DNA of 64,000 nucleotides from Dyella sp. C9 (GTDB lineage Bacteria > Pseudomonadota > Gammaproteobacteria > Xanthomonadales > Rhodanobacteraceae). This document shows, one piece after another, positions 45,825-55,780 of this stretch. The notes beneath the pieces were generated by a model. That model ran no database searches. It was not told the DNA's origin and saw only the letters and a program-made list of their open reading frames with translations. Made by a program: the position numbers and the translations under genes. Positions within the stretch are counted from its first letter, which is position 1. Each line of letters begins with the position of its first letter. The DNA is taken from positions 124,001 through 188,000 of the forward strand of contig NZ_QIRF01000002.1 in assembly GCF_003332825.1 (NCBI RefSeq), read 5' to 3'.

Positions 45825-46847
45825 TCAGCCTCCCACCGGCTCGGACACGACATCGGCCGCCGCGCGACGACGCGCCAACGGCGCCAATACGCCCAGCATG
45901 AACAAGTGGTAGCCCAGCATCAGCAGCAGGGCCACGCCCAGCGGGTAGTAGTACAACTTCACCTTGGGCCGGTAGACCGAATGCTTCACCTTGCTGGGCG
46001 TCATGCGATCGAGCAGCGCATAGATGCCGGCGAGCTGCTCGCGGTTCTCGCCACGGTAGCTCTGGCCGCCGGTGACGCTGGCGATGCGCTTGAGCGCCTC
46101 CAGGTCCACGCGATCCTCGCCGGTGGCATGCGGGTCGCCGATGCCGATGGTGTGGATGACGATGCGATGCGCCTTGGCGATGGCGGCGGCCTTGTCCGCC
46201 GGCAGGCGGCTGGCGGTGTCGTTGCCGTCGGTGAGCAGGATCAGCACGCGGTCGCGCTGCTGCGAATGCTCGGTCATCTTCACCGCCATGCCGATGGCGT
46301 CGCCGATGGCGGTCTGCGGCCCGGCCATGTTCACCCGCAATTCGTCCAGCAGTTCACGCACGGCCACGTGGTCCAGGGTGAGCGGCGCCTGCGGAAAGGC
46401 ATTGGTGCCGAACACGATCAGGCCGATGCGATCGGTGGTGCGATGCTGGATGAACTCATCCACCACGCCCTTCACCGCGGTCAGCCGATCCGTGCGCTGG
46501 CCCTGGGGATCGATGAAGTCCTGCGTGGCCATGGAGCCGGACAGGTCGATCGCCAGCAGCAGGTCGCGCGCCGACTCGGTGCGTTCCACCGGTGGCTCCA
46601 GCCATTGCGGACTCGCCAGCGCCAGTACCACCAGCACCCAGCAGATCGGGGCGAGGATGCGGCGCAGCCAGTTACCGCGAAGAATGACCGCACCGCGCGC
46701 GGGCGTCTGGCCGGTGAGGCGGGAGAGATCATCGAAGAACGGCCCGCGCACCGCCCGCGTGCGCTCGCCATACGGCGGCGCCAGCCACCACACCAGCAGC
46801 GGCAAGGGCAACACCAGCAGCAGCCAGGGATGCTCAAGCTGGAACAT
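45825..46847 (-). CDS. BatA-like VWA domain membrane protein
   Basis: 340 residues. Helices at about 8-23, 62-80 and near 300-322; VWA domain between with an intact MIDAS D101-L-S-G-S105 and LLTDGND. The MFQLEHPWLLLVLPLPLLVWWL start is typical of BatA. Its start lies inside the end of the upstream DUF4381 gene (14-bp overlap), showing tight coupling in the moxR-bat operon. Confidence 0.93.
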   Translation of the reverse strand: MFQLEHPWLLLVLPLPLLVWWLAPPYGERTRAVRGPFFDDLSRLTGQTPARGAVILRGNWLRRILAPICWVLVVLALASPQWLEPPVERTESARDLLLAIDLSGSMATQDFIDPQGQRTDRLTAVKGVVDEFIQHRTTDRIGLIVFGTNAFPQAPLTLDHVAVRELLDELRVNMAGPQTAIGDAIGMAVKMTEHSQQRDRVLILLTDGNDTASRLPADKAAAIAKAHRIVIHTIGIGDPHATGEDRVDLEALKRIASVTGGQSYRGENREQLAGIYALLDRMTPSKVKHSVYRPKVKLYYYPLGVALLLMLGYHLFMLGVLAPLARRRAAADVVSEPVGG

Positions 46848-47337
46848 GGTCGTCGATCCATCGGTGCAGCAGCGACAACAACGCGGTGAGGTCGTCGTTG
46901 CCGATGCGGCCATCGCCATAGGCCAGGGTTTCCAGCTGCCGGCCCGGTCCGCGGGTGAACTGCCCGCCGGGATAGGTGCGATCCAGGTAGGCCAGCCACG
47001 CCTCCCCGGTCATCGGTGCCACCTGCTCGCGCGGCGCCCAGGCGAGCACGGCGCGCTTGACCAGCGCCGGCACCGCCACTAATGCCTTCGCGCGTTGCGC
47101 AGGATCGTGCAACGCCTGCTCCAGCGACGTCAGCTCGGTCTGCGCCTCGCGGCGATAGCGGTTGCGCCGCCAGCGCAGCCAGCGCCGAACCGCGAACCAT
47201 GCCAGGCCGAGCAACACGATCGCCAACAGCACCCACCAACCCGTGGCCTGCGGCATCCAGGACACCGGCGCCGGATCGGGGATCTCCTTGAGGTCGGCGA
47301 TGGATGCCGGCGGTGGCTGGGTGCTTGCCGGGAACAT
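46834..47337 (-). CDS. DUF4381 family membrane protein
   Basis: 167 residues: short periplasmic N-terminus, one membrane helix (about 34-50, WWVLLAIVLLGLAWFAV), basic stretch RRWLRWRRNRYRR, then a helical cytosolic domain with MTGEAWLAYLDRTY. DUF4381 genes commonly sit between DUF58 and batA, as here. Function unknown; probably an adaptor in the MoxR-Bat complex. Confidence 0.9.
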   Translation of the reverse strand: MFPASTQPPPASIADLKEIPDPAPVSWMPQATGWWVLLAIVLLGLAWFAVRRWLRWRRNRYRREAQTELTSLEQALHDPAQRAKALVAVPALVKRAVLAWAPREQVAPMTGEAWLAYLDRTYPGGQFTRGPGRQLETLAYGDGRIGNDDLTALLSLLHRWIDDHVPA

Positions 47338-47341
47338 GCGT

Positions 47342-48292
47342 CTAGCTCCGGCGCTGCGCGAAATGGCCGAGCAGCCGCGCCACCTGCAGCAGCGTGGGCT
47401 GTTCGGTATCCACCGCCAGCAGCGGCACGCCGCAGCGCTGCAACACGTCCACGGTCTGCGCCAACCGCGTGTCGAACATGTTGCCGAGCGGCTCGCGGAC
47501 GGTCTTGCGGTCGAAATCCAGCTCGAGCTGCAGTTCGCCCTCGGTCACCACGATCTTGCCGCGATCGGGGATGGCACGCGCCGAGGGGTCGAACACCATC
47601 GCCGCCACCACGTCGTTGTGCGTGGCCAGCTCGCGCATCAGCTGCATGGTGGCTTCGTCGGCCCCCAGGAAGTCGCTGATCACGCAGACCAGGTAATCGT
47701 GCGTGGCCAGGTGCAACGCCGAGCGCAGCGCGGCATCCAGCTGCGCGGGGTTGGTACGCACCGGGCTGTCCGCGCGCAGGGCCTGGTTGCAGCGCGCCAG
47801 CGTGCCCAGGATGGCCTGCACGCGCGAGCGGCTGCGGTGCGGCCGCACGCTGTGCACGTGGCTGTCGTCGAATACCACCAGGCCGGCGCGGTCGCCCATC
47901 TGGAACGACATCCACGCGCCCAGCGCGGCGATCTCGGCGGCCACCACCGATTTCATGGCGCGGCGCGTGCCGTAGAACATGGAGATGCGCTGGTCCACCA
48001 CGAACAGCGCGGGGCGGTCGCGCTCCTCCGTGTACGAGCGCACCAGCGCGTGGCCCACGCGTGACGATGCCTTCCAGTCGAGATGGCGCAGGTCGTCGCC
48101 CGGCACATAGGCACGGATTTCCTCGAAGTTGAGGCCGCGCCCGCGCAGGCGCGATGCGTGTCGCCCGCTGAGAATGCTGTGATGCGGCCGGTGCGGCATC
48201 ACGCTGAGCCGGCGCGCATCCATCTCCATCCGCGCCAGGTAGGCGGGAGTGACGTAGACCGTGCCGATGTCGTCGGGCGCTGCGGCTGCCAT
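47342..48292 (-). CDS. DUF58 domain protein
   Basis: 316 residues, cytosolic. The conserved block YVPGDDLRHLDWKASSRVG followed by YTEERDRPALFVVDQRISM defines DUF58, a VWA-like fold that accompanies MoxR ATPases. Four bases separate its stop from the DUF4381 start and 10 bp separate it from moxR. Confidence 0.93.
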   Translation of the reverse strand: MAAAAPDDIGTVYVTPAYLARMEMDARRLSVMPHRPHHSILSGRHASRLRGRGLNFEEIRAYVPGDDLRHLDWKASSRVGHALVRSYTEERDRPALFVVDQRISMFYGTRRAMKSVVAAEIAALGAWMSFQMGDRAGLVVFDDSHVHSVRPHRSRSRVQAILGTLARCNQALRADSPVRTNPAQLDAALRSALHLATHDYLVCVISDFLGADEATMQLMRELATHNDVVAAMVFDPSARAIPDRGKIVVTEGELQLELDFDRKTVREPLGNMFDTRLAQTVDVLQRCGVPLLAVDTEQPTLLQVARLLGHFAQRRS

Positions 48293-48302
48293 CGCCCTGC
48301 CC

Positions 48303-49283
48303 TCAGGCCGGTACCGCGACCAGCTCCAGGATCTTGTCGATCACCTGATCGGCGTGGATGCCCTCGGCGCTGGCGTCGTAGGTAAGGATGATGCGATGGC
48401 GCAGCGTGCCATGGGCCATCGACCGCACATCGTCCGGCGTCACATGCGTGCGCCCTTCCAGCCAGGCATTGACGCGTGAGGTGCGCTCCAGCGCGATGCC
48501 GCCGCGCGGGCTCGCACCCACCTGGATCCAGCTGGCCAGCGTCTTGTCGTAACGATCGGCGTGACGCGTGGCGTCGATCAGCGCCATCACGTATTGCTCC
48601 ACCGCCGGCGCCACGTGGATGCCGTGGATCTCCTTGCGCGCGTCGAACACCTGGGCCGGGTCGATGCGCACCACCGATGCGCTGCCGTCGCCGACGTCCG
48701 ACGGTACCTCCTCGCTGCGCACCAGCTCGAGCACGCTGATCTCGCTCGCCTTGTCCGGATAGTCGATCAGTACCTTCATCAGGAAACGGTCGAGCTGCGC
48801 TTCCGGCAGCGGATAAGTGCCTTCCTGCTCGATCGGGTTCTGCGTGGCCATCACGATGAACAGCTCCGGCATCTTGTGCGTGGTGCCGGCCACGGTGATC
48901 TGCCGTTCTTCCATCGCCTCCAGCAGCGCCGCCTGCACCTTGGCCGGGGCGCGGTTGATCTCGTCGGCCAGGATCACGTTGCCGAAGATCGGGCCGGGCT
49001 GGAACTGGAACACGTTCTGGCCACCCTGCTGGTGCAGTACTTCGGCGCCGGTGATGTCCGACGGCAGCAGGTCCGGGGTGAACTGGATGCGCCGCATCTG
49101 CGCGTCCAGATGCTTGGCCATGCTTTTCACGGCACGCGTCTTGGCCATGCCGGGCAGGCTCTCCAGCAGCAGATGCCCGTTGGCCAGCAGGCCCACGATC
49201 ATCTGCCGGATCAGGTCGCGCTGGCCGATGATGGATTGCTCCATCTCTGTCTGCAGTGTTGCGATGGCTTCACGTGCGTTCAT
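48303..49283 (-). CDS. MoxR family AAA+ ATPase
   Basis: 326 residues. Walker A LLLESLPGMAKT, Walker B VILADEINRAPAKVQAALLEAMEE, sensor 1 MATQNPIEQEGTYPLPEAQLDRF, arginine-containing lid SPRGGIALERTSR. MoxR proteins act as chaperones that assemble or activate partner complexes, here presumably the VWA/Bat proteins encoded directly downstream. First gene of the bat cluster; the methyltransferase-fusion gene lies 67 bp upstream on the same strand. Confidence 0.95.
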   Translation of the reverse strand: MNAREAIATLQTEMEQSIIGQRDLIRQMIVGLLANGHLLLESLPGMAKTRAVKSMAKHLDAQMRRIQFTPDLLPSDITGAEVLHQQGGQNVFQFQPGPIFGNVILADEINRAPAKVQAALLEAMEERQITVAGTTHKMPELFIVMATQNPIEQEGTYPLPEAQLDRFLMKVLIDYPDKASEISVLELVRSEEVPSDVGDGSASVVRIDPAQVFDARKEIHGIHVAPAVEQYVMALIDATRHADRYDKTLASWIQVGASPRGGIALERTSRVNAWLEGRTHVTPDDVRSMAHGTLRHRIILTYDASAEGIHADQVIDKILELVAVPA

Positions 49284-49350
49284 GCGTCCTCGCTCCGTTC
49301 CGTGCCCCACCCGCTCCCGCCGAACCCGTTGCCGGCCAGGGCGCCACGCC

Positions 49351-51882
49351 TCAAGGCGCGCCTTCGGCGATCCAGCGGTAGTAGGGGTTGTTGCCATCGG
49401 CTTGCATGACCAAGTCCAGGGACGTGGCCCACTGGTCACGGTCGCCCTGGTACGCCGCCAAGCCTGAGGCGTAGAAGGTAAACAGCACGTCGCGCTGGCG
49501 TTCGGTGTCTGCTATCAGCTCCGCGCTGGCGCCACGCACCGGCGGACGGGTCTGCAGCGACACCAGTTCGGGCAGCACGCGCAGGATTTCGTTGCGGCGC
49601 ACCCAGCTGGCGTACTCGATGCTGGGACGATCGTCGGTGACCGCCGGCGTATCACCGGCGTAGCGCTCCAGCGCGGCCCGGTCGGTCACCCAGGTCGCCA
49701 GCAGCGCGGCAGGCGATGCCACGCCCACCTCGCGCAATGCCGCCGACACGCTGGGCTGGTTGAAGCGCCGCTCGATCTGCGCCGCGTCCAGCTCGATGGG
49801 CGAACGCGAACCCACCAGCAGCATCTCGTGCATCTCGGTGGTCCACAGCGTCACATAGGGAAACGCGTCGAGGAAGGCGCGCACCATGGCACGCGAGTCC
49901 TCGTCGTTCTGGGTGGCGATCGGCCACCACTGGGCCAGGATGCCGTCGGGCGCCAGCCGCGAGGCGGCCAGCTGGTAGAAATCACGCGAGTAGAGATTCA
50001 CCACGCCGGCAGCCGAAGGCGGCGGCGGCTCCAGGGTGATCATGTCGTAGCTCTCGTCGCTGCGCAGCAGCTCGCGCCGGCCGTCGCGCAGGCGCACCTG
50101 CAGGCCCGCATCGGTGGTGCCCGCCCCGTAGTTGCCATGGAACTGCGAGGCCGCGCGCACCACCGCGGGCAACAGCTCGGCGCATACCCGCGTGGTCAGC
50201 CCCGGATACTGCGACAGCGCGCCGGCCGTGATGCCGGTACCGAAACCGATCACCAGCGCCGAATGCGGCTCGCCGCGATGGATGATCAGCGGCAGCAACG
50301 CCTGCAATCGCATATAGCGCTGCGAAGGCAAGGTATCGCCGGAGTTGGATACGCCCTGGATATACAGCCGATGGAAGCGGTTGGCCGTCTGTCCCTGCGC
50401 CAGCACGGCAACTGTGCCGCCACGGCTCTCCTCGTAGTAGCTGAGCTCGCCGCCGCGCGCCTGGGTCAGCAGGGTGGCCAGCTTGTTGGCCGGCGTGAGC
50501 ATCGCCAGCGCGAGTGAGCACAGCGCCACCGCTATCACCGCCCAGCGACCACGATGGCGCAAGCCAGCACCCACGAACACGGCGATCAGCCCGATCACCG
50601 CCGCCGCCAGCGCCAGCAGCGCCAGCGTGCGCACCAGCCCGAACACCGGCACCAGCACGAAGCCGGTGACGAGGGTGCCGGCAATGCCGCCCAGCGTGTT
50701 GAGCGCCACCGCCATGCCCACGCCGCGCCCGCTCTGACCGTGCTGCGCGCACAGGCGCAGCACGGCCGGGAACGCGGCACCCAGCAACAAGGTAGGCGCC
50801 AGCACCAAGGCCGCCGCGGCGAACGCAAAGCGCACGCACATCGCCATCAAACGGTTGTCAGTGCCCGCCGCGACCCAGGCCGAAAGCGCCGCCTGCGCCT
50901 CGCCCACCCACGTGCCCAGCCAGCTCACCTGCAACAGCGCCACCAGCCCCGCCAGGGCGATCAGTACGCCAAAGGCGGTCCAGCCATCGCGCACCCGCTC
51001 AGCGAAGCGCGCATAGATCGCGCTGCCCAGCATCAGGCCCAGCAGGTATACGGCCAGCATCATGGCGAAGGCAAACGCCCGCGTGCTCATGAACTGCACC
51101 ACGGTCTGCGACCACACCACTTCGTAACCGAGGGCCACGCCGCCGGCGATGGCGTAGAGCACCAGCGCCAGTCGAGCCGAGGGCGGTGTCGCAGTCTCGC
51201 CGCTCCCGGACACCTGCCGTGCCGCCGATGGCCGGTATCGCTCGAGCGACCACGCCACCGCCGCGGCCAGCAGATTGAGCGACGCGGCCGCCCATGCCGC
51301 GCCCTGCACGCCCAGTGCGGGAATCAACGCAAACGGCGCCAGCAGCACGCCGGCGATGGCGCCTGCCGTATTCGCTGCGTACAGCCGGCCCCCGGTGCGG
51401 GCCACGCTGTCATGCGTGCTCGCCCTCACCAGCACCGGCAAGGTGCCCCCCATGGCCACCGCGGGCACGCCGACCAGTGCGAACGGCAGCAGCCACGCGA
51501 GCCATCCGACATGGTTTTCCAGCACGGCGAAGGCAGGCGCGGCATGCGCGAGCAGCACGGTGGCCAGCACGGCCAGCACCGCCACTGCGCACTCCAGCCA
51601 AGCGTAAAGCCTCAATGGGCGTTCCAGCCGATCAGCCACGCGTCCCAGCCAGGCGCCACCGACGGCCAGCCCCGCGAAGAAGGCGCTCACGGCGATGGTC
51701 ACCGCGTAGACCTCCACGCCCACCACCAGCGAAAGCTGCTTGATCCAGAGTAGTTGATAGACCAGCGACGCGGTGCCGGAGCCGAATAGCAGCAAGGCCG
51801 GCCAGAGGGCCGTGGCGGGTACGACGCGAGTGCGCGAGGGAGCAAGCGGTCCGACGCGTCGATGCTGCACGGCACTGGGCAT
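49351..51882 (-). CDS. Fused MFS-like membrane protein and spermidine-synthase-like methyltransferase-fold domain
   Basis: 843 residues from ATG 51882 (GTG 51903, just after AGGGAG, would add seven). The N-terminal ~480 residues contain about 13-14 membrane helices (FGSGTASLVYQLLWIKQLSLVVG start). The C-terminal part has a SpeE-like Rossmann fold: VIGFGTGITAGALSQYPG and MITLEPPPPSAAGVVNLYSRDFY. The usual catalytic GGGDG and DxxDP motifs of true spermidine synthases are not kept (GFGTG, LEPPPP), so polyamine synthesis is doubtful. Family role unsettled. Confidence 0.85.
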   Translation of the reverse strand: MPSAVQHRRVGPLAPSRTRVVPATALWPALLLFGSGTASLVYQLLWIKQLSLVVGVEVYAVTIAVSAFFAGLAVGGAWLGRVADRLERPLRLYAWLECAVAVLAVLATVLLAHAAPAFAVLENHVGWLAWLLPFALVGVPAVAMGGTLPVLVRASTHDSVARTGGRLYAANTAGAIAGVLLAPFALIPALGVQGAAWAAASLNLLAAAVAWSLERYRPSAARQVSGSGETATPPSARLALVLYAIAGGVALGYEVVWSQTVVQFMSTRAFAFAMMLAVYLLGLMLGSAIYARFAERVRDGWTAFGVLIALAGLVALLQVSWLGTWVGEAQAALSAWVAAGTDNRLMAMCVRFAFAAAALVLAPTLLLGAAFPAVLRLCAQHGQSGRGVGMAVALNTLGGIAGTLVTGFVLVPVFGLVRTLALLALAAAVIGLIAVFVGAGLRHRGRWAVIAVALCSLALAMLTPANKLATLLTQARGGELSYYEESRGGTVAVLAQGQTANRFHRLYIQGVSNSGDTLPSQRYMRLQALLPLIIHRGEPHSALVIGFGTGITAGALSQYPGLTTRVCAELLPAVVRAASQFHGNYGAGTTDAGLQVRLRDGRRELLRSDESYDMITLEPPPPSAAGVVNLYSRDFYQLAASRLAPDGILAQWWPIATQNDEDSRAMVRAFLDAFPYVTLWTTEMHEMLLVGSRSPIELDAAQIERRFNQPSVSAALREVGVASPAALLATWVTDRAALERYAGDTPAVTDDRPSIEYASWVRRNEILRVLPELVSLQTRPPVRGASAELIADTERQRDVLFTFYASGLAAYQGDRDQWATSLDLVMQADGNNPYYRWIAEGAP

Positions 51883-51922
51883 GGAACTCACGCGAGGCTG
51901 CACTCCCTATGAGTATGGAGCA

Positions 51923-51956
51923 ATCGCCGGCCACCCGTACAAGAGCGGCCGGCGAT
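51923..51956. terminator. Perfect 10-bp hairpin downstream of the arylsulfatase gene
   Basis: ATCGCCGGCC (51923-51932) and GGCCGGCGAT (51947-51956) with a 14-base loop. It lies 50 bp beyond the arylsulfatase stop and 41 bp before the next gene on the same strand. No clear T-run; weak terminator or processing site. Confidence 0.5.
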
Positions 51957-52005
51957 ATCGAAAGAAGGATGCGGCGACCTCCCTGTCGCCGGCATCGTCA
52001 GGCGA

Positions 52006-53676
52006 TTACTTGCCTTCCTTCTGCAGTTCCATCTTCAACTGCTGCACGGCCTTGTCGATGGTGAACGAGTCAGGCGTCTGGCTCGGCGGATAGTCCTTGA
52101 ACGTGGCGAGGAACCGCGCAGCGCGCATGTTGCCCTCGATGGCCACATAGGCGTTCTCGGTCATCCATTCGTAGTAACCGTTGGTCTGGCCAATGTCAGC
52201 CCGCTCGTAGGGGTCCATGCGCAGGTTGAAAAGCTTGGGAAGACGCAGGCAGGTGAAGGGCTCCGACCAGATCTGCAAGCTACCCGGCGCCCGCTGTTCG
52301 CAGAACACGTCCTTCCACGCGTCTGGCCTTTGACCACCCGGCTCGATGGGATCCCATCGCACGGCTACGAGTTCCGCATCATCGTTGAAGTAGAAGAACT
52401 CTTCGCGCGGTGACGTATTGGTCTTGCCGGTCAGGTATGGCAGGAAGTTGTAGCCGTCCAGGTGCACCTTGAACGTCTTTCCGCCCACGCTGGTGCCCTT
52501 CAGCAGCTTGTTGGTGATGTCCGAATCGCCGGCCGCGGCCACCAGGGTCGGGAACCAGTCGAGGCCGGAGATCAGCGCGTTGCTCACGGTATTGGGGCGA
52601 ATATGCCCCGGCCAACGAATCATCGCCGGCACGCGGAACGCGCCTTCCCAGTTGGAGTCCTTCTCGCTGCGGAACGGCGAATTGGCGGCGTCCGGCCAGC
52701 TGAAGAAGTTCGGGCCGTTGTCGGTGGTGAAGATGACGATGGTGTTCTTGGTGATACCCGCATCATCCAGCGCCTTGAGTATCTGGCCGACATGCTGGTC
52801 CATCTCCCACATGCCGTCGGCATACTCGTGACCCTTGCCCAGGCCCGCCTTGCCGATATCCTCGGGCTTGATATGGGTAAACATGTGCATGCGCGTGAAG
52901 TTCATCCACACGAAGAACGGCTGCTTGGCTTGCGCCTGCTTCTGGATGTACGAAATCGCCGCACCGGTGGTCTCGTCATCGATGGTCTGCATGCGCTTGA
53001 CGTTGAGCGGACCGGTATCCTCGATCTTGCCGTCGGCGAAGCTGTGGATCACGCCGCGCGGGTTGTACGCCTTGAGGAAGTTGGGGTCGTTCGAGGGCCA
53101 ATACGGACGCTCCGGCTCTTCCTCGGCATTCAAGTGATACAGGTTGCCGAAGTATTCGTCGAAGCCGTGCTTGGTCGGCAGGAACTCGTCGCGATCGCCC
53201 AGGTGGTTCTTGCCGAACTGGCCCGTGGCATAACCCATGCCCTTGAGCGCCTGGGCGATTGTGATGTCGCGATCCTGCAGGCCCGCCTTGGCACCCGGCA
53301 TGCCCACCTTGGACAAACCCGTGCGCAGCACAGTCTGGCCCGTGATGAAGGTGGAACGGCCTGCCGTACAGCTGTTCTCGGCGTAGTAGTCGGTGAAGAT
53401 CATGCCGTCGCGGGCGATCTGATCGATATTGGGCGTGCGATAGCCCACCAGGCCCATCGAGTAGGCGCTGATGTTGGACTGGCCGACGTCGTCACCGAAG
53501 ATCACCAGGATGTTCGGCTTGCCGTTGTCCTGTTCGGATGATTGTTGGTCCTGGGCGGGCGGCTGTGCGCGCACGGCCGTAGGTTGCAGGGTGACGGCAC
53601 CCACGACGAGCAGTGCCGTCGCGACCACCGTAGTGAGTGATTTCAATAAGGTACTGCGCTGCCACGGGCGAAACAT
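52006..53676 (-). CDS. Arylsulfatase, periplasmic
   Basis: 556 residues with a signal peptide (about 1-37, ending AVRA). Metal-binding GDDVG (D62, D63) and the formylglycine site C103-T-A-G-R107 (CxAxR type) are present, along with K and H of GQFGKNHLGDRDEFLPTKHGFDEYFG. It hydrolyses sulfate esters; needs a formylglycine-generating enzyme, which is not seen in this window. The HAD phosphatase gene is 100 bp upstream on the same strand. Confidence 0.93.
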   Translation of the reverse strand: MFRPWQRSTLLKSLTTVVATALLVVGAVTLQPTAVRAQPPAQDQQSSEQDNGKPNILVIFGDDVGQSNISAYSMGLVGYRTPNIDQIARDGMIFTDYYAENSCTAGRSTFITGQTVLRTGLSKVGMPGAKAGLQDRDITIAQALKGMGYATGQFGKNHLGDRDEFLPTKHGFDEYFGNLYHLNAEEEPERPYWPSNDPNFLKAYNPRGVIHSFADGKIEDTGPLNVKRMQTIDDETTGAAISYIQKQAQAKQPFFVWMNFTRMHMFTHIKPEDIGKAGLGKGHEYADGMWEMDQHVGQILKALDDAGITKNTIVIFTTDNGPNFFSWPDAANSPFRSEKDSNWEGAFRVPAMIRWPGHIRPNTVSNALISGLDWFPTLVAAAGDSDITNKLLKGTSVGGKTFKVHLDGYNFLPYLTGKTNTSPREEFFYFNDDAELVAVRWDPIEPGGQRPDAWKDVFCEQRAPGSLQIWSEPFTCLRLPKLFNLRMDPYERADIGQTNGYYEWMTENAYVAIEGNMRAARFLATFKDYPPSQTPDSFTIDKAVQQLKMELQKEGK

Positions 53677-53776
53677 GGAGGCACCTCCTGGTTGGCTTGA
53701 CTGCTCGAGCGTCCAGCAGTGGAAACACAGGTGAATCGAAGGCGGTGCCCGCGAGGGGCGTCGCCACCTCGCGTCG

Positions 53777-54817
53777 CTACTTCTCCGGCGGGAAGATCTG
53801 CTTCCAGTCGTTTTTCATGTCCACCACGGTCCATCCCTTCGCCGTGGCTTCGTCCAACGCCTTGTCAAGCTTGCCGACCTTGGAATCGCGGTCGTACGCC
53901 CACTCGCGTGCCGCATCGGTGTGGTGCACCAGGCCGGCGAAGCGCGGGCCATCGCCAGAGGTGGTCCACTCCAGCATCTGCTGGTCGCCATCGGAGTTGC
54001 CAAAGGCAAAGATCGGCTTGCGACCGATGAAACGTTCAATGCCCACCGGTTTGCCCGGGCCATCGTCCACCAGGGCCACCTTGGGCTGCTTGACCAGCAC
54101 CGGCTTGCCGTCGCGCAGCTCGAACTTGAGCTCGCCCTGGCTGCCGATGATCTGCTCGGGCGGAATGCCGTACACGGCAGTCGCCCAGGCACGCATGAAA
54201 TCCTGTCCGCCGCCGGAGACGATATAGGTCTTGTAGCCGTTGTCGCGCAGGAAGTGCAGCAGCTCCAGCATCGGCTGGTAGACCATTTCGGTGAAGACAC
54301 GATGAGTCTTGGGATGGCGCGCGGTGGACACCCACTGGTTGACGTTGCGCGCGAATTCGTCAGTGGTCATGCCCGAATGGGTGGCGGCCACCAGTTCGGC
54401 CGCGCCTTTTTCCCCGGACGCGGCCACGCCCTTCAGGTCGCCAGCCAGCGCGGACTTGAACGGCTCGGTGGTCTGCCACTCCGGATGCTGCGGCGATTGC
54501 GCCTTGACCTGGTCCAGCGCGAAGAACACCTGGAAGTACACCGGCTGCTCCGCCCACAGCGTGCCGTCGTTGTCGAACACGGCAATGCGCTGCTCGGGAG
54601 GCACGAAGTCGGGCGAGCCTGCCGTGGTGGTCTTCTTGACGAAGTTCTCGATCTGCTGCTTGGTCGCACCGTCGTTCCACGACGGCAGCGGATCCTGCGC
54701 GGCCATGCAGGCGCCGGCCCACCAGAGCATGGCGACGAGCAACAGCACGGCTGTATGGCGCTTCCAGGCCTTGGGCCTGTCATTCATGCCCTTGGGCATC
54801 GCCGTCTCGGAACGCAT
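53777..54817 (-). CDS. Secreted HAD superfamily phosphatase
   Basis: 346 residues. Export signal at about 21-38 (HTAVLLLVAMLWWAGACMA). HAD motif I AVFDNDGTLW (D82, D84), motif II YIVSGGG, motif III/IV FAFGNSDGDQQML. The cap domain lies between motifs I and II. It resembles periplasmic phosphoserine-phosphatase-like proteins. ATG 54817 is used because GAGGACG precedes it. Same strand as the arylsulfatase gene; both could release sulfate or phosphate from exogenous esters. Confidence 0.87.
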   Translation of the reverse strand: MRSETAMPKGMNDRPKAWKRHTAVLLLVAMLWWAGACMAAQDPLPSWNDGATKQQIENFVKKTTTAGSPDFVPPEQRIAVFDNDGTLWAEQPVYFQVFFALDQVKAQSPQHPEWQTTEPFKSALAGDLKGVAASGEKGAAELVAATHSGMTTDEFARNVNQWVSTARHPKTHRVFTEMVYQPMLELLHFLRDNGYKTYIVSGGGQDFMRAWATAVYGIPPEQIIGSQGELKFELRDGKPVLVKQPKVALVDDGPGKPVGIERFIGRKPIFAFGNSDGDQQMLEWTTSGDGPRFAGLVHHTDAAREWAYDRDSKVGKLDKALDEATAKGWTVVDMKNDWKQIFPPEK

Positions 54818-55291
54818 GGGTCGTCCTCATGGTCGTTTCGACATGACGAAACCAGCGCAAGTGATGCTGCCGCCCCAAGAAGCGTACCGACACGGGCTGG
54901 GCATCAAACGCCGTTCCCAGACAGTCGCGTATTAAGGGCGCTTGGACAATTGGGAACTCTACCTATCGGCCGTAAGAAAAATTACCGAGGGAAGGCCGCC
55001 TTTCGCCGAGTCAGAGGCGCCAAACATCGGGAATCCAGCCAGGAAAGTGACGATTGAGTGAAGGGAATGGAGCTAGTCGATTCCTTCCACACTTCCCGGC
55101 GCCAGTAGAGGGATACAGCCGCCAACCAGGCGAACTGCCATCTACGCGACCCCACATGTGATGCGGGTCCGCTCGGCGCTGCAGGCCGACACAACGCAGG
55201 TCACGCTGTCTGCTTGGCGCGCAAGCGGACCGCCATCGGAATTCCTTCGGGTGGCTTTTAACCTGCTACAACAAGAAGAGGTACTGGCATC

Positions 55292-55375
55292 ATGAAACGA
55301 ACCACAGCCATCCTTGTTCTTATCGCTGCACAGACCTTCCAGATCCCACCTGCAGCGCAGCACCCATTCCGCTAA
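55292..55375 (+). CDS. Possible 27-residue secreted peptide or 5' remnant of a gene
   Basis: ATG with AAGAAGAGG about 11 bp upstream. The product starts MKRTTAILVLIAAQ, a lysine/arginine pair followed by a hydrophobic stretch as in a signal peptide, and ends at TAA after QHPFR. It could be the surviving start of a decayed exported protein, since the downstream sequence has no continuing frame. Confidence 0.35.
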   Translation: MKRTTAILVLIAAQTFQIPPAAQHPFR

Positions 55376-55780
55376 GCCATACAGGCTCGTTCCTCGGTTC
55401 ATTGGCCCACTGAGTCAGCTGCGCGTATCGAGCCAATCGGCCTGCATCTCTCCCAGCACAACGACCCATCCTTCCATAAAGAACTATTAGCCATCCCGCG
55501 CCACATTCGGCGGCATCTCGGCCGGCACCTGGCAGAGCCGCGTCCGGGCGCGCTGGGCAGAGCCGCGCAGACCCACGCATTACCCCAAAGGCCAAGCGCG
55601 GCAAGCGCCTTATCGGCCACGGCGAGTTCTGATCAACCGCCCCGCTGAGGAAACGGATGGCTGCCCCGCACTCGCATCCTTCGACATGGCAGGTATTCGC
55701 GAGGCCCATCAACGACGGCAGGGAACCTCATCCTTGCGGTGACCCGATCATTCCCCGTCACAGGAAAGAAACTACTTATA

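Noticed and set aside
55142..55712. Overlapping minus-strand open frames of 73-130 codons
   Set aside because: No family resemblance, no plausible ribosome site, and mixed cysteine/arginine-rich composition typical of noncoding frames.
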